Made by a program: the position numbers and the translations under genes. A DNA stretch of 19,715 bases, from NCBI GenBank assembly GCA_002479645.1, contig DLOO01000029.1:13325-33039 (forward strand), in the 5' to 3' direction. Origin of the DNA: Lachnoclostridium sp. UBA7482 (GTDB lineage: Bacteria > Bacillota > Clostridia > Lachnospirales > Lachnospiraceae). This document shows positions 1 through 7,048 of the stretch, piece after piece. Every line of letters starts with the position of its first letter. The first letter of the stretch is position 1. Below the pieces are notes generated by a model. That model was not told where the DNA came from. It did not search any database and saw only the letters and a program-made list of their open reading frames with translations.

Positions 1-174
1 GCCGGCCGTTACAACAATCGTGGCGGCAGGGGCGGCTACAATAAGAATTATGAACATAAGCCCAATGTAGATGAAAACGGTGAAAAGATTGTTCCCGATT
101 ACATGAAGGATTATGCAGCTTATAAGGAAGCCAGAGCAGCTGAAAAGGCCGCAGAAGCAGCGAAGACGGAATGA
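1..174 (+). CDS. C-terminal fragment of a protein with an RGG-rich tail (possible Jag RNA-binding protein)
   Basis: Frame 1 is open from the first base to TGA at 172-174, giving 57 residues of a protein that begins outside the window. The fragment starts AGRYNNRGGRGGYNKNY, an arginine/glycine/aromatic tail of the kind seen on RNA-binding proteins, and ends in a charged Ala/Lys/Glu helix-like stretch (YMKDYAAYKEARAAEK). No folded domain is included, so the family cannot be read from the residues. In Firmicutes the gene directly upstream of mnmE is usually jag (KhpB; KH and R3H domains), which would fit an RNA-binding tail. That assignment is inference from gene order alone, and a tail of this type would be an extension to the usual Jag C-terminus. 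An intrinsic terminator follows 7 bases after the stop. Confidence 0.5.
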   Translation, partial: AGRYNNRGGRGGYNKNYEHKPNVDENGEKIVPDYMKDYAAYKEARAAEKAAEAAKTE

Positions 175-180
175 TTTTAG

Positions 181-213
181 AGGGAACCGCGGGAAACCGC
201 CGGTTCCCTTTTT
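181..213 (+). terminator. Intrinsic terminator of the upstream gene
   Basis: AGGGAACCGCGG pairs with CCGCCGGTTCCCT (one bulged C) around a GAAA tetraloop, then TTTTTATT. It lies 7 bases after the stop at 174. Its T-tract merges with the palindromic repeat that starts at 212. Confidence 0.9.
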
Positions 214-270
214 ATTCCATAGGAAATTCTTTTGAATTTCCTATGGAATAAAAACGCTCCGCTATGGAAG
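212..270 (+). repeat. Palindromic dispersed repeat, copy A
   Basis: An 18-bp perfect inverted repeat (arms 212-229 and 234-251, TTTT loop; core TTCCATAGGAAATTC) is followed by an A-run and the tail CGCTCCGCTATGGAAG. Nearly the same structure and tail occur at 8783-8840. One stem pair differs between copies in a compensatory way (C217-G246 here, T8788-A8817 there). It begins on the T-tract of an intrinsic terminator, as does the other copy. Confidence 0.85.
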
Positions 271-279
271 TGTCCCGAT

Positions 280-308
280 GTGGCATAATTGCCAATCGTG
301 ACTATACT
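280..308 (+). promoter_or_regulatory. Possible promoter for mnmE
   Basis: GTGGCA (280-285) and TATACT (303-308) are 17 bp apart and roughly match sigma-A -35 and -10 boxes. They lie about 90 bp upstream of mnmE, before a structured leader. The -35 match is only 4 of 6. Confidence 0.35.
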
Positions 309-382
309 CGCGCGAAAGGAAGTTTGCCGATAAATCGGCACGCGTTCGGCGCGAGAGTTCCGCGAGCGAAACTCTTTATTTT
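307..382 (+). repeat. Structured leader element upstream of mnmE (dispersed element 2, copy A)
   Basis: Three nested or adjacent pairings are visible. CTCGCGC (307-313) pairs with GCGCGAG (349-355). Inside it TGCCGA/TCGGCA (325-330/335-340) closes on TAAA. After it GAGTTCCGC (355-363) pairs with GCGAAACTC (366-374) with one C-A mismatch, followed by TTTATTTT. The last hairpin looks like an intrinsic terminator placed directly before the mnmE ribosome binding site (GAGGAG, 383-388). A related element with the same AAAGGAARTTTGCCGA core and the same terminal hairpin lies at 4906-5007. It may be a mobile repeat or a leader attenuator; the sequence does not decide. Confidence 0.6.
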
Positions 383-394
383 GAGGAGACAGCT

Positions 395-1801
395 ATGAAG
401 GAAAGAGATACCATTACTGCCATCGCGTCAGGAATGACCGCCTCCGGAATCAGCGTGATTCGTATCAGCGGGTCGGAAGCATTTTCTGTCGCAAAGAGGG
501 TATTTAAGCAGAAGAAAAATGGTACATTCTCCGAATGGAGATGCGAAGAAGCAGAATCTCATACCGTTCACTACGGATATATCGTTGACGGGGAAGAAGT
601 AATTGATGAAGTGCTTGTTCTCCTCCTTCGCGCGCCCCGAACATTTACCGCAGAAAATACTGTGGAAATTCAGTGTCATGGCGGTATCCTGGTAACAAGA
701 AAGGTTTTGCAGGCAGTTCTTGCAGCAGGTGCAAGGCTTGCAGAGCCCGGAGAATTTACAAAAAGAGCCTTTTTAAGCGGACGAATTGATTTGTCCCAGG
801 CAGAAGCCGTAGCGGATGTTATTGCCGCAAAAAACAGATTGTCGTTAAAAAATTCCATAAATCATTTGCAGGGAAGAGTGTCGCAGAGCATACGCGCCCT
901 TCGCGAGAAGATTCTGGATGAGGTATCGTTTATTGAAGCGGCACTGGATGACCCCGAGCATATGGATTTGACCGGATTTTCCGAGAGGCTTATGGAAGAA
1001 TCACAGGAAAATATCCGTGAAATTGATAAGCTCCTTTCGACGGCAGAAAAGGGCAAATACCTCTCGCAGGGCATCCGAACCGTTATTTTGGGAAAGCCGA
1101 ATGTCGGAAAAAGCTCGCTGCTAAATGCATTTCTCGGAACGGAACGTGCCATTGTTACCGATATTGCCGGAACAACCCGTGACGCCCTGACCGAAGAGGT
1201 GCAGCTTGGCGAGATTACTTTGCAGCTTGTCGATACGGCAGGTATCCGTGATGCTGTAGACCAGGTGGAGCAAATCGGTGTAAACCTTGCAAAGAAAGAA
1301 GCTGCAAATGCTGATTTGATTCTCTTTGTAGTAGATTCGTCTGCCCCGTTAAATGAAAATGACTATGAGATATTGTCCTTACTTCAGGATAAGAAGGCAA
1401 TTGTTTTACTGAATAAATCAGACCTGGAAACCGTAGTGAGTCTCGAAGATATTACTGCGCTTTTGCAGGCAAATTCCTGCGATGCAAAGGTTCTTGCCAT
1501 CTCTATGAAGCGGCCGGAATCGACGGATAGCATCGAGCAGGAAATTAAAAATATGTTTTTCCGGGGAAATCTGGAAGTGAATGATGAAGTATTTATTACA
1601 GCAGAGCGTCATCGTGAAGCGCTGCAAAGTGCGGGACAAAGTCTTGCCGAGGTGATTCGAAGCATTGAAGCCGGTATGCCGGAGGATTTTTTTTCTATTG
1701 ATTTACTGAATGCTTATCGCGAGCTTGGTTTTATCGTCGGAGAAGAAATGGACGAGGATCTGGTTAATAATATTTTCAGAAAATTCTGCATGGGCAAATA
1801 G
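395..1801 (+). CDS. mnmE: tRNA uridine-5-carboxymethylaminomethyl(34) synthesis GTPase MnmE
   Basis: MnmE is a dimeric GTPase that works with MnmG to add the aminomethyl or carboxymethylaminomethyl group to C5 of wobble U34 in certain tRNAs. The 468-aa length is normal. The N-terminal tetrahydrofolate-binding domain (about 1-120) is followed by a helical domain interrupted by the G domain. Visible motifs are G1 GKPNVGKS (233-240), G2 IAGTTRD (257-263), G3 DTAG (280-283) and G4 NKSD (340-343). The protein ends in FCMGK, carrying the family's C-terminal cysteine (Cys466). The ATG follows GAGGAG at a normal distance. mnmG, its partner, starts 82 bp downstream on the same strand. The 5' leader contains a terminator-like hairpin just before the ribosome binding site. 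Confidence 0.98.
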   Translation: MKERDTITAIASGMTASGISVIRISGSEAFSVAKRVFKQKKNGTFSEWRCEEAESHTVHYGYIVDGEEVIDEVLVLLLRAPRTFTAENTVEIQCHGGILVTRKVLQAVLAAGARLAEPGEFTKRAFLSGRIDLSQAEAVADVIAAKNRLSLKNSINHLQGRVSQSIRALREKILDEVSFIEAALDDPEHMDLTGFSERLMEESQENIREIDKLLSTAEKGKYLSQGIRTVILGKPNVGKSSLLNAFLGTERAIVTDIAGTTRDALTEEVQLGEITLQLVDTAGIRDAVDQVEQIGVNLAKKEAANADLILFVVDSSAPLNENDYEILSLLQDKKAIVLLNKSDLETVVSLEDITALLQANSCDAKVLAISMKRPESTDSIEQEIKNMFFRGNLEVNDEVFITAERHREALQSAGQSLAEVIRSIEAGMPEDFFSIDLLNAYRELGFIVGEEMDEDLVNNIFRKFCMGK

Positions 1802-1883
1802 TCTTGTGGTATTTTATGATTACCGGGATTTGTTTTATGCCGGTGGTAAATTGACTTAATTCAGACGGAATGAGGAGCGAAAA

Positions 1884-3791
1884 ATGGTACCTGAATTCAT
1901 AAATGAGGCTTATGATGTAGCAGTTATCGGAGCCGGTCATGCGGGCTGTGAAGCAGCCCTGGCGTGTGCCAGACTCGGACAGAAAACCATTGTATTTATG
2001 GTAAGCACGGACACTATTGCCATGATGCCGTGCAATCCGAATATCGGTGGTACAAGCAAGGGACATCTGGTACGTGAGCTGGATGCACTCGGCGGAGAGA
2101 TGGGCGTCAACATCGATAAGACATTTATTCAGAGCAAGATGCTGAATGAGTCCAAGGGTCCTGCCGTACACTCGCTTCGTGCCCAAGCCGATAAACAGAA
2201 ATACAGTGCCGAGATGCGCCGTACGATGGAAAATACGGACAATCTTACGTTAAAGCAGGCAGAGGTTGCCGATTTGTTGTGGGAGGATGCATCTGACGGA
2301 AAGAAGCAGGTGACCGGTGTTAAGACGGTGTCCGGCGGTATTTATCCTGCAAAATGCGTTATTTTGTGTTCGGGTGTTTACCTGAATGCACGCTGCATTT
2401 TCGGTGAGGTAAGTCAGCAGACCGGGCCGAACGGACTTCCCAGAGCAACGCATTTGTCTGATTCCCTGATTGCTGCGGGACTGGAATTGTATCGTTTCAA
2501 GACAGGAACCCCTGCGAGAATTGATAAGAGAACAATTGATTTTTCCAAGATGGAGGAGCAGTTCGGGGATGAGAAGCTGGTACCGTTCTCCTTTACCAAC
2601 CGACCGGAGGATATTGCCAGAGAACAGCAGTCCTGCTGGCTTGCGTATACCAACGCAGAAACACATAAAATCATTCGGGACAACATCCATCGTTCTCCGT
2701 TATTTTCCGGAGAAATTCACGGTACCGGACCGAGATATTGCCCATCCATTGAGGATAAGGTGGTACGTTTTGCGGATAAGGAACGTCATCAGATTTTTAT
2801 TGAGCCGGAAGGTGATTATACAAATGAAATGTACCTTTCCGGTATGTCAAGCAGCCTTCCCGAGGAAGTGCAGATTAAAATGTACCGAACAATTCCCGGC
2901 ATGGAGCACGCAAATGTCGTAAGAAATGCCTATGCCATTGAGTATGATTGTCTGAACCCGATGCAGTTGTATCATTCGCTCGAATCTAAGGAAATCCACG
3001 GATTTTTCAGCGCCGGACAAGCAAACGGAAGCTCCGGTTATGAAGAAGCTGCCGCGCAGGGCATTATTGCCGGTATCAATGCGGCACGCAAATTGCAGGG
3101 GAAGGAACCGGTAATACCGGATCGTTCCCAGGCATATATCGGTGTTCTGATTGACGACCTTGTAACAAAGGAAACGCACGAGCCGTATCGTATGATGACC
3201 AGTCGTGCGGAATATCGCCTGCTCCTTCGCCAGGACAATGCAGACCTTCGTTTGACGGAAATCGGTTATGAAGTCGGTTTGATATCGGAGGATCGTTATC
3301 AGAAATTCCTGCAGAAAAAACAGTTGATTGAAAAGGAGCAGGAGCGAGTTTGTTCCGTTGCGTTTGGCGCCTCCGGCAAGATTCAGGATTTCTTGAAGGA
3401 ACATAATTCACAGGAACTTCGTACAGGAACATCCCTGGAGGAATTGATTCGCAGACCGGAGCTTTCCTATGAAATGTTAGCTCCGATGGACCCAAATAGA
3501 CCTGATTTACCACAAGATGTTGTAGAACAAGTTGAGATTAACATCAAATACGCGGGTTATTTGCAGAGACAGGAACAGCAGGTCGCACATTTTAAGAAGC
3601 TTGAGAACCGACGCATTCCGGATGAGGTGGATTATAATCAGATTACATCTCTTCGTCTGGAAGCAAGACAGAAGTTGTCGCAGATTCGCCCGGTAAATGT
3701 CGGACAGGCGTCGAGAATCTCCGGTGTGTCACCGGCGGATATCAGCGTTTTACTGGTATATCTGGAGTCCTTTCAGAAGCAGAAAGGATAA
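1884..3791 (+). CDS. mnmG: tRNA uridine-5-carboxymethylaminomethyl(34) synthesis enzyme MnmG
   Basis: This is the FAD-dependent partner of MnmE, using NADH and methylene-tetrahydrofolate to modify the wobble uridine of tRNAs. The 635-aa length fits the long (GidA) form. The N-terminus carries the FAD dinucleotide-binding motif [12 protein letters not shown] (from residue 14), followed by the conserved [18 protein letters not shown] block containing a family cysteine. The C-terminal helical region ([15 protein letters not shown]) matches the MnmE/tRNA-interacting end of the family. The ATG at 1884 follows GAGGAG with a short spacer. mnmE lies 82 bp upstream and rsmG 65 bp downstream, consistent with one transcript. 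Nothing odd is seen. Confidence 0.98.
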   Translation: MVPEFINEAYDVAVIGAGHAGCEAALACARLGQKTIVFMVSTDTIAMMPCNPNIGGTSKGHLVRELDALGGEMGVNIDKTFIQSKMLNESKGPAVHSLRAQADKQKYSAEMRRTMENTDNLTLKQAEVADLLWEDASDGKKQVTGVKTVSGGIYPAKCVILCSGVYLNARCIFGEVSQQTGPNGLPRATHLSDSLIAAGLELYRFKTGTPARIDKRTIDFSKMEEQFGDEKLVPFSFTNRPEDIAREQQSCWLAYTNAETHKIIRDNIHRSPLFSGEIHGTGPRYCPSIEDKVVRFADKERHQIFIEPEGDYTNEMYLSGMSSSLPEEVQIKMYRTIPGMEHANVVRNAYAIEYDCLNPMQLYHSLESKEIHGFFSAGQANGSSGYEEAAAQGIIAGINAARKLQGKEPVIPDRSQAYIGVLIDDLVTKETHEPYRMMTSRAEYRLLLRQDNADLRLTEIGYEVGLISEDRYQKFLQKKQLIEKEQERVCSVAFGASGKIQDFLKEHNSQELRTGTSLEELIRRPELSYEMLAPMDPNRPDLPQDVVEQVEINIKYAGYLQRQEQQVAHFKKLENRRIPDEVDYNQITSLRLEARQKLSQIRPVNVGQASRISGVSPADISVLLVYLESFQKQKG

Positions 3792-3856
3792 ATTGTCAAA
3801 AATAAATTGTAAGAAGATAAATACGCGTTTATAGGTTAGATTGTGAGGATAGCAGC

Positions 3857-4618
3857 ATGGCAATAATAGCTGACGAGATACTTTTTAGCGGATTGGCGGA
3901 ATTCGGTATTGAGCCGACACGTAAACAAATCCAAAATTTTCATAAGTATTATCAGATGATGGTAGAGAAGAACAAGGTAATGAACTTAACAGCAATTACC
4001 AATTATCAGGAGGTCGTTGTGAAGCATTGGCTGGACAGCCTCTGCATCCTGCGGGTTGCGATGGTTATTCCTGAGATTCGCCTATTGCTGGAAAATCCAA
4101 AAACCAAGATTATCGATGTAGGAACCGGAGCAGGATTTCCGGGTATTCCAATAAAGATTATGTTTCCGAAGGTGCAGCTTACACTGATGGATTCCTTAAA
4201 TAAGCGAATTGACTTTTTACAGGATGTAGTAGATGAACTCGAACTTGAAAATGTATCTTGTATCCATGGTAGAGCGGAAGAATTGGGACGCAATATCATG
4301 TATCGTGAACAATTTGATCTGTGTGTGTCAAGGGCAGTAGCCAGACTGGCAACCCTGTCGGAATGGTGTATTCCCTTCACAAAGGTAAAAGGATATTTTC
4401 TTCCGTATAAGTCCGGAGATGCCATGGATGAAATCAACGAAGCAAAGACAGCAATTAAGGAACTTGGTGCAGACCTGAATAAAAATATTTCCTATACGGT
4501 ACCTGAATCGGAATTAAAACGCATTATACCGGTTATTCAGAAAAAAACAAATACAAAAGATAAATATCCGAGAGGCGGAGGAAAACCCCTGAAGTTACCG
4601 ATATTGAAAACTAATTAA
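3857..4618 (+). CDS. rsmG: 16S rRNA (guanine(527)-N7)-methyltransferase RsmG
   Basis: RsmG methylates N7 of G527 in 16S rRNA using S-adenosylmethionine; loss of the enzyme is known to give low-level streptomycin resistance. At 253 aa it is slightly longer than the usual ~240. The SAM-binding motif DVGTGAGFPG is at residues 87-96, preceded by the family N-terminal signature EKNKVMNLTAI (about 37-47). The C-terminus ends in KYPRGGGKPLKLPI, as family members do. The start follows GTGAGGAT. The stop is 7 bp before a palindrome that is both a parS site and a probable terminator, placing rsmG last in the mnmE-mnmG-rsmG unit. Confidence 0.97.
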   Translation: MAIIADEILFSGLAEFGIEPTRKQIQNFHKYYQMMVEKNKVMNLTAITNYQEVVVKHWLDSLCILRVAMVIPEIRLLLENPKTKIIDVGTGAGFPGIPIKIMFPKVQLTLMDSLNKRIDFLQDVVDELELENVSCIHGRAEELGRNIMYREQFDLCVSRAVARLATLSEWCIPFTKVKGYFLPYKSGDAMDEINEAKTAIKELGADLNKNISYTVPESELKRIIPVIQKKTNTKDKYPRGGGKPLKLPILKTN

Positions 4619-4625
4619 GTTTGTT

Positions 4626-4665
4626 ACAGGATGTTTCACGTGAAACATCCTGTTTTGCTTTTAAG
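4626..4665 (+). terminator. Probable rsmG terminator built on a parS palindrome
   Basis: A 28-bp perfect palindrome (4626-4653) with ACAGGA/TCCTGT flanks around the parS core is followed by TTTTGCTTTT. As RNA the arms would form a hairpin of about 12 bp followed by a U-rich tract, 7 bases after the rsmG stop. The pairing is directly visible; the double role is inference. Confidence 0.65.
4632..4647. promoter_or_regulatory. parS centromere site 1
   Basis: TGTTTCACGTGAAACA is a perfect match to the Bacillus subtilis-type parS consensus (TGTTNCACGTGAAACA), the ParB loading site. It lies about 670 bp upstream of parA and is embedded in a longer 28-bp palindrome. Confidence 0.95.
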
Positions 4666-4666
4666 A

Positions 4667-4697
4667 GGGGGGTAAAAGAGGTGGGAAGGTGGGGGGG
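4667..4697 (+). other. G-rich tract with quadruplex potential
   Basis: G-runs of 6, 3 and 7 (4667-4672, 4683-4685, 4691-4697) lie between parS sites 1 and 2. A four-run G3 arrangement is possible only if the last run supplies two strands and one loop is about 10 nt, so the fit is loose. Confidence 0.35.
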
Positions 4698-4723
4698 TAG
4701 TTTACTTTATTACTATTTGACTA

Positions 4724-4751
4724 AACGAATAAATGGATATATTTATTCGTT
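4724..4751. other. AT-rich hairpin between parS 1 and parS 2
   Basis: AACGAATAAAT (4724-4734) and ATTTATTCGTT (4741-4751) are perfect 11-bp inverted arms around GGATAT. There is no strong T-run directly after it, so it is not clearly a terminator. Confidence 0.6.
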
Positions 4752-4768
4752 AATAATTTTAACTATAA

Positions 4769-4784
4769 TGTTTCACGTGAAACA
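4769..4784. promoter_or_regulatory. parS centromere site 2
   Basis: A second perfect TGTTTCACGTGAAACA, centred in a 26-bp perfect palindrome (4764-4789) whose outer arms are AT-rich. It lies 137 bp from site 1. Confidence 0.95.
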
Positions 4785-4905
4785 TTATAATGAAACCTCT
4801 CTCTACGGTTGTTTATTATAGTGCTCCATTAAGGCATATAAGTAAGCATAAGATGGGTGGGTGAGGGAGAAACGAGGAGAGAGGAGAGAGGTGTGCACTA
4901 ACTTG

Positions 4906-5007
4906 CACAAAAGGAAATTTGCCGAAGTATCGAGCGGTGGCGGGCAAGCACAGTACACGTACATGCGGCACTTGGCGCGAAAATTTCGCAGGCGAAACTT
5001 TTTATTG
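4906..5007 (+). repeat. Structured dispersed element 2, copy B
   Basis: It shares two blocks with 307-382. The core AAAGGAAATTTGCCGA (4910-4925) matches 315-330 in 15 of 16 bases. The 33-base end (4974-5006) matches 348-380 in 27 of 33. The terminal hairpin pairs AAAATTTCGC (4980-4989) with GCGAAACTTT (4992-5001), with one A-C mismatch, followed by a T-tract. The first pair of that hairpin changes from G355-C374 to A4981-T5000, a compensatory substitution. Copy B ends 10 bp before parS site 3. The middle part is longer and different from copy A. Confidence 0.6.
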
Positions 5008-5017
5008 CTTCCTACAA

Positions 5018-5033
5018 TGTTTCACGTGAAACA
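5018..5033. promoter_or_regulatory. parS centromere site 3
   Basis: A third perfect TGTTTCACGTGAAACA (18-bp palindrome 5017-5034), 249 bp from site 2 and 285 bp upstream of parA. Confidence 0.95.
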
Positions 5034-5248
5034 TAACCATCAGAGATATTGCCCATCTCTCCCCCCTAAAATTATTAAAGCTCCTCGATTTCTTTTATAC
5101 ATATTCACAAAATTGTATCTTATATTACATTGTAGCCCTAGAACCTTCTAGCCACAATATATTTGATTATCCAAACCCTCCTGTGCCGGCATCGTCATAA
5201 TATTGATATTCAAAACTATATCTTGTAGTGGCATTATTTTTTTATTTG

Positions 5249-5257
5249 TGTTATACT
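5249..5257 (+). promoter_or_regulatory. Possible extended -10 promoter for parA
   Basis: TGTTATACT is an extended -10 type sequence 46 bp upstream of the parA start, in an AT-rich stretch. A weak -35 candidate (TGGCAT, 5229-5234) lies 17 bp upstream. Confidence 0.4.
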
Positions 5258-5302
5258 AACAAAGTACGCTTTTAGGATGAATTGTAGAAAAGTGAGGATA
5301 TC

Positions 5303-6109
5303 ATGGGAAAAGCAATTGCAATTACAAACCAAAAGGGTGGCGTAGGTAAGACTACCACTGCAATTAACTTGTCTGCCTGTCTTGCCGAGAACGGAATGAA
5401 GGTTCTTGTCCTGGATATTGACCCGCAGGGAAACTGCTCCAGCGGTCTGGGTATTGATAAAGATGGAAACTATAACACGATATATCAGCTTATCATTGGC
5501 GATTGTAATGTAAGAGAAGCAATCACGCATACGGAATTTGAAGGTCTGGATATCATTCCTTCCGATGTGAATCTGGCAGGCGCCGAGATTGAGCTTCTCG
5601 ACGTTAAGGATAAGGAATACCTCCTGCGAGGGAAAATCGCTGAGGTTAAGGACGAATACGATTACATTTTAATCGACTGTCCCCCATCCCTCAACACACT
5701 GACGTTAAATGCCATGACGACGGCGGATTCCATTATTGTACCGATTCAGTGTGAATATTACGCTCTTGAGGGTCTTTCCCAGCTGATACATACCATTGAG
5801 CTGGTTCGGAATCGTTTGAATGAGGATTTGGCTATCGACGGCGTTGTATTTACGATGTTTGACGGACGTACCAATCTATCTTTGCAGGTTGTTGAGAATG
5901 TACGCGCAAACCTGTCACAGAACATTTATGCAAGCGTAATTCCGAGAAATGTACGTCTTGCGGAAGCCCCAAGCCACGGTCTGCCGATTACGAAGTACGA
6001 CACGCGTTCTGTTGGCGCCGAGTCTTACCGCGAACTTGCACTTGAGGTCATGAAAAATGACCGCAAGAAAGCTGCACCGAGGAAGAAAAAAGGTTTATTT
6101 AGAAAGTAA
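5303..6109 (+). CDS. parA: Chromosome-partitioning ATPase ParA (Soj)
   Basis: ParA/Soj binds DNA non-specifically as an ATP dimer and is stimulated by ParB-parS complexes, driving origin segregation; in Bacillus it also controls DnaA. The 268-aa protein shows the deviant Walker A motif KGGVGKTT (11-18) near the N-terminus, the A' motif LDIDPQGN (37-44) and Walker B LIDCPPSL (123-130). There is no N-terminal helix-turn-helix extension, so it is the short chromosomal type. The C-terminus is basic (KKAAPRKKKGLFRK). The ATG follows GTGAGGAT. parB starts 11 bp after its stop and three parS sites lie upstream, giving a complete ParABS set within 2.5 kb. Confidence 0.97.
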   Translation: MGKAIAITNQKGGVGKTTTAINLSACLAENGMKVLVLDIDPQGNCSSGLGIDKDGNYNTIYQLIIGDCNVREAITHTEFEGLDIIPSDVNLAGAEIELLDVKDKEYLLRGKIAEVKDEYDYILIDCPPSLNTLTLNAMTTADSIIVPIQCEYYALEGLSQLIHTIELVRNRLNEDLAIDGVVFTMFDGRTNLSLQVVENVRANLSQNIYASVIPRNVRLAEAPSHGLPITKYDTRSVGAESYRELALEVMKNDRKKAAPRKKKGLFRK

Positions 6110-6120
6110 GGAGAAATACT

Positions 6121-7032
6121 ATGGCAATAAAGAAAGGATTAGGGAAGGGACTGGACTCCCTTATTTCCAATAAAATAGATCGAGATGTTAAGAAGGCTGT
6201 CGATGAGAAGAAGCAGGACGCAGGCATTACCGCAGTTCCGGCAAATGCAGAAATCAAACTGCCTTTGTCCAGAATTGAGCCGAACCGCGAGCAGCCGCGC
6301 CGCTATTTTGACGAGGAAGCATTGAAGGAGCTGGCAGAGTCCATCCGTGTGCATGGCATTGTACAGCCCTTAGTTGTTTGCCGCAAGGGTACGCAGTATG
6401 AAATTATTGCCGGTGAGCGTCGTTTCCGTGCCGCGCATTTGGCCGGTCTTAAGGAAGTTCCGGTATTGGTTCGTGAGTACAGCGAGCAGGAATTGTACGA
6501 GGTTGCGTTGATTGAGAACCTTCAGCGTGAGGATCTCAATGCGATTGAAGAGGCTGTAGCATACAAGAAGTTGATTGAAGAGTATGATTTGACACAAGAA
6601 CTTGTTGCGGAGCGTGTTTCTAAGAGCCGTGTTGCCATTACAAATGCTCTGCGTCTTCTGCGTCTGGACGACCGGGTACAGGAGATGATTATCCGCAAGG
6701 AGCTTTCGGCGGGACATGCCAGAAGTCTGCTTTCTCTTGAGAAGGGCGATGCGCAGTTCCGGCTTGCACAGGAGATTGTGCGTGCAAAGATGAGCGTTCG
6801 CGAGGTTGAGAAGAAGGTTCAGGATCTGGTAAATCCGCCCGATCCGAAGGAAAAGAAACCGGTACCTGCGGACAATGCAATTTATGCTGCCTACGAAGAG
6901 AAACTAAAGGCAGCAATGGGCACTAAGGTTAATATTCACAGAAAGAATCGTAATGCCGGAAAGATTGAAATTGAGTACTATTCTGTTGATGAGTTTGAGC
7001 GTTTGATGCAGCTCCTCCATGTGCAGCAGTAA
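6121..7032 (+). CDS. parB: Chromosome-partitioning protein ParB (Spo0J)
   Basis: ParB is a CTP-dependent DNA clamp that loads at parS, spreads and recruits SMC condensin. The 303-aa protein begins with the family tag KKGLGKGLDSLI (about 4-15). The CTP-binding domain has the ParB box GERRFRAAHLAG (98-109) and the conserved ENLQRE (132-137). The parS-reading helix-turn-helix follows (LTQELVAERVSKSRVAITNALRLL, written here only by its span 157-180). The C-terminal dimerisation region runs to residue 303. ATG at 6121 follows AAGGAG. It is co-directional with parA (11-bp gap) and with the DUF4446 gene (16-bp gap), so all three are probably co-transcribed. Confidence 0.97.
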   Translation: MAIKKGLGKGLDSLISNKIDRDVKKAVDEKKQDAGITAVPANAEIKLPLSRIEPNREQPRRYFDEEALKELAESIRVHGIVQPLVVCRKGTQYEIIAGERRFRAAHLAGLKEVPVLVREYSEQELYEVALIENLQREDLNAIEEAVAYKKLIEEYDLTQELVAERVSKSRVAITNALRLLRLDDRVQEMIIRKELSAGHARSLLSLEKGDAQFRLAQEIVRAKMSVREVEKKVQDLVNPPDPKEKKPVPADNAIYAAYEEKLKAAMGTKVNIHRKNRNAGKIEIEYYSVDEFERLMQLLHVQQ

Positions 7033-7048
7033 GATTGGAGGATAAGAA

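Larger units (their letters stand above)
4619..5302. other. 684-bp non-coding parS region between rsmG and parA
   Basis: No credible gene is present. The segment holds three identical parS palindromes (4632, 4769, 5018), a G-rich tract (4667-4697), an AT-rich 11-bp hairpin (4724-4751), a purine-rich stretch (about 4852-4891), a second copy of the structured element seen before mnmE (4906-5007) and the parA promoter region. The two open frames across it read straight through the parS palindromes, each giving FHVKH, and lack good ribosome binding sites. Confidence 0.85.

Noticed and set aside
4621..5151. Two open frames (4621-4821 and 4861-5151, +) in the parS region
   Set aside because: They start at TTG or GTG without good ribosome binding sites and read through the parS palindromes, giving the same FHVKH peptide. 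Composition is non-coding, and the known elements explain the region.
4619..5302. Replication origin oriC
   Set aside because: Only two imperfect DnaA boxes are present and there is no clear unwinding element. The parS sites explain the conserved part.
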